The notes beneath the pieces were generated by a model. The model was not told the DNA's origin and did no database searches. It saw nothing but the letters and a program-made list of their open reading frames with translations. Below are positions 27,001 through 33,092 of a stretch of DNA of 64,000 nucleotides, piece after piece (position 1 is the stretch's first letter; each line of letters begins with the position of its first letter). The position numbers and the translations under genes were made by a program. The stretch lies in the NCBI RefSeq assembly GCF_010894455.1, contig NZ_JAAIXY010000024.1, positions 124,001 through 188,000 of the forward strand, given 5' to 3'. The DNA is from Myxococcus eversor. GTDB lineage: Bacteria > Myxococcota > Myxococcia > Myxococcales > Myxococcaceae.

Positions 27001-27113
27001 GCGGCGGGTGCCGGCTGCGGTTCCGCGGCGGGCGGGCTCGCTTCCTGCGCCATTGTTTCCAACGAGAAGAGTGCGATCACGCACCCCGGAATCAACGCTC
27101 TCTTAAGCGTCAT
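24051..27113 (-). CDS. SusC/RagA-family TonB-dependent outer-membrane transporter
   Basis: A 1020-residue receptor. A signal peptide (ending near ETMAQ) is followed by about 45 Ala/Pro-rich residues, a carboxypeptidase-regulatory-like domain (GRTVKGRVADRLTNEGLPL, DGTFSLPNVPAGS), a TonB-box-like EEMVVVG, a plug with LQGKVAGANIQQNSGAPGG, PLYVIDGVLVSD and IESIEVLKGASAAAIYGS, and a 22-strand-type barrel ending in an aromatic (LDVGF). The ATG at 27113 is preferred over 27131 because GAGGAAAG lies 7 bases upstream and MTLKRA gives a proper signal peptide. It pairs with the SusD gene downstream. This architecture is typical of Bacteroidota. Confidence 0.93.
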   Translation of the reverse strand: MTLKRALIPGCVIALFSLETMAQEASPPAAEPQPAPAAQAPATPAPAEAAPASTTPTTPAPAATPALGRTVKGRVADRLTNEGLPLVRVIIKGTTQGVETELDGTFSLPNVPAGSVTLLFSSQDYGEREVRVGATQNNVTVALDNIFSEEMVVVGRASELARKHLANSVASVSAEEMNRAPAQTIDQALQGKVAGANIQQNSGAPGGGIQMRLRGVSTINGSTAPLYVIDGVLVSDVAIASGVYVVTDSVGGSNPNPTQDNQVNRIADINPNDIESIEVLKGASAAAIYGSKAANGVVIINTKRGRAGEPKFEITQRVGLYTLANKLGTRRFETVEEAVEQFGPAAADYYTGRTYDHEAKLAGRRDLSTETLASVSGASGNTKYFASAMLRSDEGIIANTGYDKQSFRLNLGQSLGDAVEINVATNLIHTLGQRGLTNNDNQTITNYMVLPNVPEFLNMEPNAQGVYPVNPFLPNGANPLQTSALVKNDEDVWRFIGSGDATFHLWKNDENHLRLLANAGVDRFQQENRLLFPPELNFEPVDDTFPGTSLFGTSQVRNINSGINLVHSYKPASKFLTATTSGGVQFEERRIDSTYIVSENLNAGQPGVDNGTVIGVRDTSTHIRDRGYYVQEEIVTLDDRLTLVGAIRGEQSSANGNPNKLFFYPKLASAYRIPTNIAALNELKVRAAYGETGNQPLYGMKFSGMSALGNVQGTPGLVGTGVAGDPNIRPERQREIEAGIDALMFGGDVTVELSVYQRAISDMLLQRALPSSTGFTTQFVNGGALRNRGIEAMLQVTPVRGAVEWTSSATFALNRSKVTSLPAGSFQAGGFGNSLGAFFIEEGSSATQIVGNVGRDENGVPIVKKIGDTEPTFTLGWANTLRVSDVTLSFLWHWQQGSDVINLTRFLYDGAGTSVDYETAGRQRLQDRRNNAGIYVEDASFLKLREVTLSYNLPKSWVSAIPKLQNARLSLSGRNLLMFTNYSGLDPEVSNFGNQAIARNIDVAPFPPSRSFWTSLDVGF

Positions 27114-27608
27114 TCGGATCTTTCCTCGCAACGGTGGGACGGCCCCCCCAGCAGGTGCCGTGGGCGCGAATCGTCACCGTCTGAACTGAACCAGTCAATG
27201 GCGAGACTTGTTTTTCAAGAATGTTGGCCAAATCCATCCAAACGGAAATATTCCGATCTCGTACCGAGTCAGCGATGACGCGGGGCGTGCCGCGCCTCAC
27301 GTCAGAGGGAGATCAGGTCCCTACCTGTCTGGGAACGTCGTGGATCTCCCGGAGGCCGACCCCTCGAATCGGGTGGGCGGCTTGCCCGCCGCCACGCCCG
27401 CAAGTGGGTTCTTGCCAGCTTGCGTTGGCGCGAGGGTGCGCCCTGGAAGTGAGCAAGGAGCGGGCGGACGGGGGCTCGAACGGGGACAGAAGTGGCCGGG
27501 GCCAGCGGTTCTCCCAGGTCAGTCGGAGGAATCTGGCCCCGTCGGGCTGAGACGAGGGCGAGGGCCCTTGCTCACAGGGGCAGCCCTCCCATAAGAGGCG
27601 CAGCGGAC
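27114..27608. promoter_or_regulatory. Divergent regulatory region between susC and leuS
   Basis: This 495-base gene-free stretch is the longest in the window. Around 27200-27260 it turns distinctly AT-rich and holds three inverted repeats: CTTG-TTTTT-CAAG (27207-27219), CGGAA-ATA-TTCCG (27243-27255) and CTCG-TAC-CGAG (27258-27268), candidate regulator sites. Toward leuS the sequence can fold: GGGAGATC (27307-27314) with GATCTCCC (27343-27350), GTGAGCAAGG (27449-27458) with CCTTGCTCAC (27566-27575), and the competing GGGCTG (27544-27549) with CAGCCC (27581-27586) just before the leuS ribosome site. A leuS promoter might be TTGGCC (27224-27229) with AATATT (27247-27252). The T-box core TGGNACC is not present. 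Confidence 0.5.
27170..27198 (-). promoter_or_regulatory. Candidate promoter for the susC-susD pair
   Basis: On the minus strand TTGACT (27198-27193), a 17-base spacer and GACGAT (27175-27170) lie 57 bases or more upstream of the susC ATG. The -35 is strong and the -10 weak, which would suit an activated promoter. Confidence 0.4.
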
Positions 27609-30110
27609 ATGGCGATGAACGAGCGTTACGAGCCGCAGTCGATTGAAGGCAAGTGGCAGGCCCGCTGGGACGAGGCCGGCATCTTCCGGGCAGGCAAGCG
27701 CCCGGGCGCACCGAAGAAATACGTGCTCGAGATGCTGCCGTACCCCAGTGGCAAGATGCACATGGGGCACGTGCGCAACTACCTCATCGGGGATGTGTAC
27801 GCGCGGTACTTCCTGATGCGCGGCTACGACGTGCTGCACCCCATGGGCTGGGACGCCTTCGGTCTGCCGGCGGAGAACGCGGCCATCAAGGACGGCGTGC
27901 ACCCGGCGCTGCGCACCGCGGAGAACATCGTCTCCTTCAAGCAGGAGATGAAGAGCCTGGGGTACAGCTACGACTGGGAGCGCGAGGTCAACACCTCGAA
28001 GCCCGAGTACTACCGCTGGAACCAGTGGTTCTTCATCAAGATGCTGGAGCGCGGGCTCGTCTATCGCCGCTTCAGCAAGGTGAACTGGTGTACCGGCTGC
28101 CACACCGTCATCGCCAACGAGCAGGTGAAGGACGGCGTGTGCGAGCGCTGCTCGTCGCCCGTGGTGGATCGGGAGATGCCCGAGTGGGCGTTCCGCATCA
28201 CCCGGTACTCGCAGGACCTGTTGGACGCGCTGGACACGCTCAAGGAGTGGCCGGACCGCATCACCTCCATGCAGCGCAACTGGATTGGCCGCTCGGACGG
28301 GGCCGAGGCGGACTTCCGCGTCCAGGGCCACGAGGCCGCCTTGCGCGTCTTCACCACGCGCATCGACACCATCTACGGCTGCACCTACGTGGTGCTCGCG
28401 CCGGACCACAAGCTGGTGGCCCAGGTGACGACGCCCGAGCGCCGCGCGGACGTGGACGCCTTCGTCAAGCGCATGGCGGCCCAGTCCAAGACGGAGCGGA
28501 CGGGGGAGGACACGGAGAAGGAGGGCATCTTCACGGGCGCCCACGCCGTCAACCCCTTCACGGGCCAGCAGGTGCCCATCTGGATCGCCAACTTCGTGTT
28601 GAGCGACTACGGCACGGGCGCGGTGATGAGCGTGCCCGCGCACGACGAGCGGGACTTCGCCTTCGCGCGCAAGTACGCGTTGCCGGTGAAGGTCGTCATC
28701 CAGCCGGCCACGGGTGACAAGCTGCCCGCGGGTGACGCGTTGGAGGCGGCGTACACCGAGTACGGCGTGCTGGTGGACTCGGGCGAGTACACCGGGATGC
28801 CGTCCGAGGCGGCGCGCACCGCGATGGCCGCGAAGCTGGAGAAGGACGGCCAGGGCCGCGCGACGGTGACGTACCGCCAGAAGGACTGGGGCTTCAGCCG
28901 CCAGCGCTACTGGGGCACGCCCATCCCCATCGTCTACTGCGAGAAGTGCGACCCGGAGCGCCACGGCATCCCCGTGCCCTTGGAGCAGCTCCCGGTGAAG
29001 CTGCCGGACATCGACGTCCAGGAGGTGCTCACCGGCAAGGGCGAGCCCCCGCTGGCCAAGGTCGCCTCGTGGGTGAACACCACCTGCCCGAAGTGCGGTG
29101 GCCCCGCCCGGCGTGAAGCGGAGACGATGGACACCTTCGTCGACTCCTGCTGGTACTTCGCGCGCTACCTGTCGCCGCACTACGACGCCGCGCCGTTCGA
29201 CCCGAAGGAAGCCCAGCGCTTCCTGCCCGTGGACATCTACGTGGGCGGGCCCGAGCACGCGGTCATGCACCTGCTCTACTTCCGGTTCTGGACCCGGGTG
29301 ATGAAGCTGCTGGACCTGAGCCCGGTGGACGAGCCCGTCAAGCGCCTGATTACGCAGGGCATCGTCAACGGTCCGGATGGCCGGAAGATGTCCAAGCGCT
29401 GGGGCAACGTCGTCGCGCCGGCCTCCATCATCCAGGAGTACGGCGCGGACACGGCGCGCGCATACGTCATGTTCGCCGGCCCGCCGGAGCGCGACTTCGA
29501 CTGGTCCGACGATCAGGTGGAGGGCGTGTTCCGCTTCCTCAAGCGCGTCTGGGTACTGGCCTCCACGCACCACGCCTCGGTGGCGGGTGCCACGCACGAT
29601 GGCCCCTTCGAGGGCAAGGCGCTGGAGATCCGCCGCGCGGCGCACAAGTGCCTGAAGCGGGTGGGGGAGGCCATCGAACGGCTGTCGTTCAACACGGCCA
29701 TCGCCGGCATCATGGAGGGCCTCAACGCGCTGTCCGCGACGGGGACGCCAGAGACGCCCGCGGAGAAGGCGGCCATGGCGGAGGCGGTGCGCCTGCTCGC
29801 GGTGGTGCTCACGCCCTTCGCGCCGCACATCGCGGACGAAATCGCCGAGGCCTACGGGAGCAAGGAACTCACCGTCGCGCAGCCGTGGCCGGACTTCGAC
29901 CCCGCGCTGGTGGTGGATGACGTCATCCCCTACGCCGTGCAGGTGAACGGCAAGCTGCGCGCGGAGATTCGCGTGGCGGCGGACGCGGGGGAGGCGGACG
30001 TGCGCGCGGCGGCGGAGGCGGACGAGCGGGTGCAGTCCGCCCTGGCCGGCAAGACGCTGCGCAAGTTCGTCTTCGTGCCCAAGCGGCTGGTGAACTTCGT
30101 CGTCGGCTGA
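27609..30110 (+). CDS. leuS: Leucyl-tRNA synthetase
   Basis: An 833-residue class I synthetase that charges tRNA-Leu. The HIGH-type motif is HMGH in PYPSGKMHMGHVRNY, the CP1 editing domain spans roughly residues 220-420 with the threonine-rich FTTRIDTIYGCTYV, and the catalytic loop reads KMSKRWGNVV, so the usual KMSKS has Arg in the last position. A zinc-like pair CEKC/CPKCGG surrounds the insert at about 445-500. The ATG at 27609 has AAGAGG upstream; a longer opening in the leader lacks conservation. The following gene starts 12 bases after the stop. Confidence 0.97.
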   Translation: MAMNERYEPQSIEGKWQARWDEAGIFRAGKRPGAPKKYVLEMLPYPSGKMHMGHVRNYLIGDVYARYFLMRGYDVLHPMGWDAFGLPAENAAIKDGVHPALRTAENIVSFKQEMKSLGYSYDWEREVNTSKPEYYRWNQWFFIKMLERGLVYRRFSKVNWCTGCHTVIANEQVKDGVCERCSSPVVDREMPEWAFRITRYSQDLLDALDTLKEWPDRITSMQRNWIGRSDGAEADFRVQGHEAALRVFTTRIDTIYGCTYVVLAPDHKLVAQVTTPERRADVDAFVKRMAAQSKTERTGEDTEKEGIFTGAHAVNPFTGQQVPIWIANFVLSDYGTGAVMSVPAHDERDFAFARKYALPVKVVIQPATGDKLPAGDALEAAYTEYGVLVDSGEYTGMPSEAARTAMAAKLEKDGQGRATVTYRQKDWGFSRQRYWGTPIPIVYCEKCDPERHGIPVPLEQLPVKLPDIDVQEVLTGKGEPPLAKVASWVNTTCPKCGGPARREAETMDTFVDSCWYFARYLSPHYDAAPFDPKEAQRFLPVDIYVGGPEHAVMHLLYFRFWTRVMKLLDLSPVDEPVKRLITQGIVNGPDGRKMSKRWGNVVAPASIIQEYGADTARAYVMFAGPPERDFDWSDDQVEGVFRFLKRVWVLASTHHASVAGATHDGPFEGKALEIRRAAHKCLKRVGEAIERLSFNTAIAGIMEGLNALSATGTPETPAEKAAMAEAVRLLAVVLTPFAPHIADEIAEAYGSKELTVAQPWPDFDPALVVDDVIPYAVQVNGKLRAEIRVAADAGEADVRAAAEADERVQSALAGKTLRKFVFVPKRLVNFVVG

Positions 30111-30122
30111 GCGGAGACCCGG

Positions 30123-30719
30123 GTGCCGGCCGAGGTCCTCGTCATGTGCACCGCGTGTGGCCAGCCTCAAAAGGCGGGCGGCGCGCGGTGCCTCGCCTGC
30201 GGGGCCCCGCTGCCAGAGGCGCCCGTGCCCACGCCGCTCGGGCCCTTCCTCTCGGCGGACCTGGGCGGTGGCCGTTCCCTCGTCGGTGAGAGCGGGAAGC
30301 TCACCTATCGCGTGGCGGAGGCCGTTCCACCCCTCGTCGTGGAGCTCATCCAGCTCCGCGCGTTGACGCTGGAGTCCCGCCCCTTCTTCGAGGCCCTGGT
30401 GCTGTGTGGGTTCGGCCTGCTGGGCCTCGTGGCCGGGGGGCTTCCCCTGAAGCTGGTGATGTTCGCCCTGGCGGCGCTGGGCATGCTGCTGGCGGCGGTG
30501 TGCCAGGTGCACGCCCTGGTGCTGGAGACGTCGACGGGCGGACGGCTGCGCTGGCCGCTGGGGCTGGCGCGCCGAGGCTCGGAGCGGGACGCGAGGCTCC
30601 TGGGGGCGTGGCACACGCTGGCGGGCGCGATGAAGGCCCGGGGTGTCGTGGTGCGGGACTCGAGCGGGGCGGTGCTCACCGGGCCTTCGTCGGAGCCCCC
30701 CGAGGGCCCTCGCGCTTGA
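30123..30719 (+). CDS. Zinc-ribbon membrane protein of unknown function
   Basis: A 198-residue protein with an N-terminal zinc ribbon (Cys9, Cys12, Cys23, Cys26 in CTACG...CLACG), a Pro-rich linker and two adjacent hydrophobic helices at about 90-110 and 113-135. The C-terminal 60 residues are hydrophilic and mention no known motif. The start may be GTG at 30123 or ATG at 30144; the zinc ribbon is intact with either. It follows leuS by 12 bases and precedes an LptE-like gene, whose promoter overlaps its stop codon. Function is not recognised. Confidence 0.75.
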   Translation: MPAEVLVMCTACGQPQKAGGARCLACGAPLPEAPVPTPLGPFLSADLGGGRSLVGESGKLTYRVAEAVPPLVVELIQLRALTLESRPFFEALVLCGFGLLGLVAGGLPLKLVMFALAALGMLLAAVCQVHALVLETSTGGRLRWPLGLARRGSERDARLLGAWHTLAGAMKARGVVVRDSSGAVLTGPSSEPPEGPRA

Positions 30720-30743
30720 CGGAGTGGTTCGGGCGGGTAGGGT
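30716..30743 (+). promoter_or_regulatory. Promoter of the LptE-like gene
   Basis: TTGACG (30716-30721) overlaps the stop of the upstream gene; a 16-base spacer leads to TAGGGT (30738-30743). The predicted start is about at the ATG (30752) and no Shine-Dalgarno site is seen, so the mRNA is probably leaderless. Confidence 0.6.
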
Positions 30744-30751
30744 GCCGGCCC

Positions 30752-31276
30752 ATGTCGCTTCCCTTCTGGACTGCCTCACGGCGTCTCCACCTGGCCGTGC
30801 TGCTGATGGGTTGGGGGGCCTGCTCGGCGTTGCTTCCGGGGTGTGGCTATCGCCTGACACCGCGCGGCTCGGGGCTGCCTCCCGGAGTGGAAACCGTGTG
30901 CGCGCCCATCTTCGGCAACGACACGTCGGAGCCCGCGCTGGAGACAATCTTCACGCGCTACTTCCGTCAGGAGCTGACGCGAGTGGGGCGGCTGGGGAGC
31001 GGGGCTTCGTGCGACGCGCGCGTCGAGGGGACGGTGCTGTCGCTGTGGAGCTCGCCCACGATTGTGGGGCGCTTCTTCCGCGTCGCCGCCACCGTGAGGC
31101 TGCGGCTGGTGAAGGAAGGCCTGCCTCCCCAGGAGACGGTCATCTCGGGCACCGAGGACTATCTGCCGGGGACCGGAGACGTTCTGGAGGCGGAGTCCAA
31201 CCGTCAGGCGGCGATGGACCGGCTGGCGGAAGTGCTCATGCGTGATGGGTTCGAGCGGCTGGCCAGCACCTGGTGA
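30752..31276 (+). CDS. lptE: LPS-assembly lipoprotein, LptE (RlpB) family
   Basis: A 174-residue lipoprotein with a signal peptide ending in LLPGC (Cys31) followed at once by GYRLTPRGSGLPPGVETVCAP, the LptE opening, and IFGNDTSEPALETIFTRYFRQEL, typical of the family. LptE sits inside the LptD barrel and helps deliver LPS to the cell surface. It is far from lptD here but the window holds the lipid A genes. It converges with rpsT over a short hairpin. Sequence conservation in this family is low, hence moderate certainty. Confidence 0.82.
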   Translation: MSLPFWTASRRLHLAVLLMGWGACSALLPGCGYRLTPRGSGLPPGVETVCAPIFGNDTSEPALETIFTRYFRQELTRVGRLGSGASCDARVEGTVLSLWSSPTIVGRFFRVAATVRLRLVKEGLPPQETVISGTEDYLPGTGDVLEAESNRQAAMDRLAEVLMRDGFERLASTW

Positions 31277-31294
31277 GGAGGCGGGTGCCTCCTC
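31275..31294. terminator. Hairpin between convergent lptE and rpsT
   Basis: A perfect 8-base stem GAGGAGGC (31275-31282) / GCCTCCTC (31287-31294) with a 4-base loop, starting inside the lptE stop codon. There is no T-run, so it may slow or end transcription only weakly. Confidence 0.5.
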
Positions 31295-31350
31295 CCGGGG
31301 AGCCTGCTTCGAGGACGACGGAGGGGACTCTTGAGGAGCCCCCAGGTGCA

Positions 31351-31623
31351 TCAGGCCTGACGCGCGCTCTTGGCGGCGGCCTTGGCGAGGCGGGAGATGC
31401 GGCGGGACGCGGTGCGCTTGTGGAGCACGCCCTTGGTCGCGGCCTTGCTCAGGGCCTTGGAAGCCGCCTTGAGCGCGTCCGTCTTCTTGGCGCCATCCTT
31501 GGTGCCAATGGCCTCCCGGGCGGACTTCACCGCGGTCTTCACGTCGGAACGGACCGTGACGTTGCGGGCGCGGCGCTTCTGGGACTGACGGTGACGCTTC
31601 TCTGCGGACTTGGTGTTGGCCAA
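31351..31623 (-). CDS. rpsT: 30S ribosomal protein S20
   Basis: A 90-residue, Lys/Ala/Arg-rich protein (ANTKSAEKRHRQSQKRR at the start, GVLHKRTASRRISRLAKA near the end) that binds 16S rRNA early in small-subunit assembly. The start codon is TTG at 31623 with GGAGA about 6 bases upstream; no in-frame ATG precedes ANTKSAE. A UUG start for S20 is also known in Escherichia coli, where it is linked to autoregulation. It is transcribed alone from a clear promoter. Confidence 0.96.
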   Translation of the reverse strand: MANTKSAEKRHRQSQKRRARNVTVRSDVKTAVKSAREAIGTKDGAKKTDALKAASKALSKAATKGVLHKRTASRRISRLAKAAAKSARQA

Positions 31624-31663
31624 GAGAAATCTCCAGCGAAAGGCAGGCTAAAAAGAGGGGCCG

Positions 31664-31692
31664 TCCTTACTGCGACGCCTCGAAAGCGTCAA
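31664..31692 (-). promoter_or_regulatory. Promoter of rpsT
   Basis: On the minus strand TTGACG (31692-31687), a 17-base spacer and TAAGGA (31669-31664). The predicted start near 31657 gives a leader of about 34 bases containing the ribosome binding site. Confidence 0.6.
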
Positions 31693-31760
31693 GGCGCGCG
31701 TGCTCATCCAGCCGGGATTTCCGGACTCTGGACGCGGATCAGCGAAGTTCGCGGGGAAAA

Positions 31761-32945
31761 TCATCCAGCGGAGAGGGTGTATTCCCACACCAGCCCAGCC
31801 GGATCCTGGAAGGACAGTCGCCCGGCGAGGGAGTCCGAGGTTCCTCCGGGGCGGATCTGCTCGACCCTCTGTCGCAGGCGCTCCACCGCGAGGGTGGAAG
31901 GCGCCTCCAGGGTGAAGGTGGCGCCCGCGGCCGAGGCGGGTGCGCGCTGGAAGACGAGCCGCAGCGAGCCGTCCTCGTAGCGGGCCTCGTCTGGCGTGGG
32001 GCGGTGGGTCGTCCACCCCAGGGTGGGGGCCAGCGCGTCCCAGAAGGCCTTCTGGGCGTCCAGGTCCGCCACGCCCAGCCGCAGCGTGGAGACGGGAGCG
32101 CGGGGCAGCGACCTGGGGGGCGGGAGGGACTTCTCCTTCGCCTTGGCCGCCTGCCAGTGGCGCTCCATGTGCTCCAGGGAGGCGCCGCCGAAGGGGACCC
32201 CCTCGGCGCGCAGGGCGGCCTCGATGTGCTGGAAGCGGGTGGTGAAGCGGTGGCTGGCCATGCGCAGGGCATCCTCGGCGGGCGTCTTCACGAAGCGCGC
32301 GAGGTTGGCCAGGGAGAAGAGGACGTCGCCCAGCTCGTGTTCAATGGCGTCGCGGTCTCCGGAGGCGATGGCCTCGTCCAGCTCCACCAGCTCCTCGGCC
32401 AGCTTGCCGCGCACGCCAGCGAGGTCGGGCCAGTCGAAGCCGATGCGGCTGGCCTTCTCCGTCAGTCGCTCGGCGCGCAGGAGGGCGGGCGCGGCGGTGG
32501 GAACCCCGGCCAGGACGGAGCCCTCGTCGCCCGTCTTGAGCTTGCGCTCATCGGCCTTGAGCTTGGCCCAGTTGGCCAGGACCTGCTCGGAGCCGTTCAC
32601 ACCCTTCAGCTCGCCGAAGACGTGGGGGTGTCGGCGGGTGAGCTTGTCGCTGATGGCCTTGCTGACGTCGGCCATGGTGAATTCGCCCAGCTCGGCGGCG
32701 AGCTGCGCGTGGAAGACAATCTGGAAGAGCAGGTCACCCAGCTCCTCGCACAGGGAGTGCCAGGGCCCGCCCGAGCCGACGCGGTCCATCTCGTCCAGGA
32801 CCTCGAACGCCTCCTCGACGAGGTAGGGGCGCAGCGAGCGGATATCCTGCTCCCTGTCCCAGGGGCAGCCATCCTTGGCGCGCAGCCGCCGCATGATGTC
32901 CACCAGACGCTCCAGCTCCGTCCCGGGGGTGCCTGCTTCGCTCAC
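31761..32945 (-). CDS. mazG: MazG nucleotide pyrophosphohydrolase fused to a VOC (glyoxalase-like) domain
   Basis: A 394-residue protein. Residues 1-265 are a full double-domain MazG, with the metal-binding EEAFEVLDE and EELGDLLFQIVFHA in the first half and EELVELDEA and EHELGDVLFSLANLARF in the second; it hydrolyses NTPs to NMPs. From about 287 to the end is a vicinal-oxygen-chelate domain (TLRLGVADLDAQKAFWDAL, FQDPAGLVWEYTL). The usual first-strand His is Arg, so its metal site looks degenerate. GTG start at 32945 with GAGGAGG upstream. The linker at 262-286 is Pro/Lys-rich. The fusion is unusual; E. coli MazG has no such tail. Confidence 0.9.
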   Translation of the reverse strand: MSEAGTPGTELERLVDIMRRLRAKDGCPWDREQDIRSLRPYLVEEAFEVLDEMDRVGSGGPWHSLCEELGDLLFQIVFHAQLAAELGEFTMADVSKAISDKLTRRHPHVFGELKGVNGSEQVLANWAKLKADERKLKTGDEGSVLAGVPTAAPALLRAERLTEKASRIGFDWPDLAGVRGKLAEELVELDEAIASGDRDAIEHELGDVLFSLANLARFVKTPAEDALRMASHRFTTRFQHIEAALRAEGVPFGGASLEHMERHWQAAKAKEKSLPPPRSLPRAPVSTLRLGVADLDAQKAFWDALAPTLGWTTHRPTPDEARYEDGSLRLVFQRAPASAAGATFTLEAPSTLAVERLRQRVEQIRPGGTSDSLAGRLSFQDPAGLVWEYTLSAG

Positions 32946-33092
32946 GGTCGCCTCCTCGCGGGGCCAGGTCCCGCGACGTGCGTCCCTGTAACACGCGGCC
33001 CGTGGGTCGCATCCGGAAAGGCGGCGACAGGACGGGGCAGGTGGCGTTCCGTTTCGTGGTTCGGCCGGGCTCGCCTATCATCCGAGCCCTGG

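Noticed and set aside
22512-27278. A 1588-codon open frame on + opposite susD and susC
   Set aside because: It is the antisense shadow of two clearly conserved proteins; its translation is Arg/Val/Gly-rich low complexity with no domain.
27307-27608. T-box riboswitch ahead of leuS
   Set aside because: T-boxes do control some synthetase genes, but the invariant TGGNACC core and its antiterminator context were not found.
27519-30947. A 1142-codon open frame on - opposite leuS
   Set aside because: Antisense shadow of leuS caused by high GC at third codon positions; no conserved motif.
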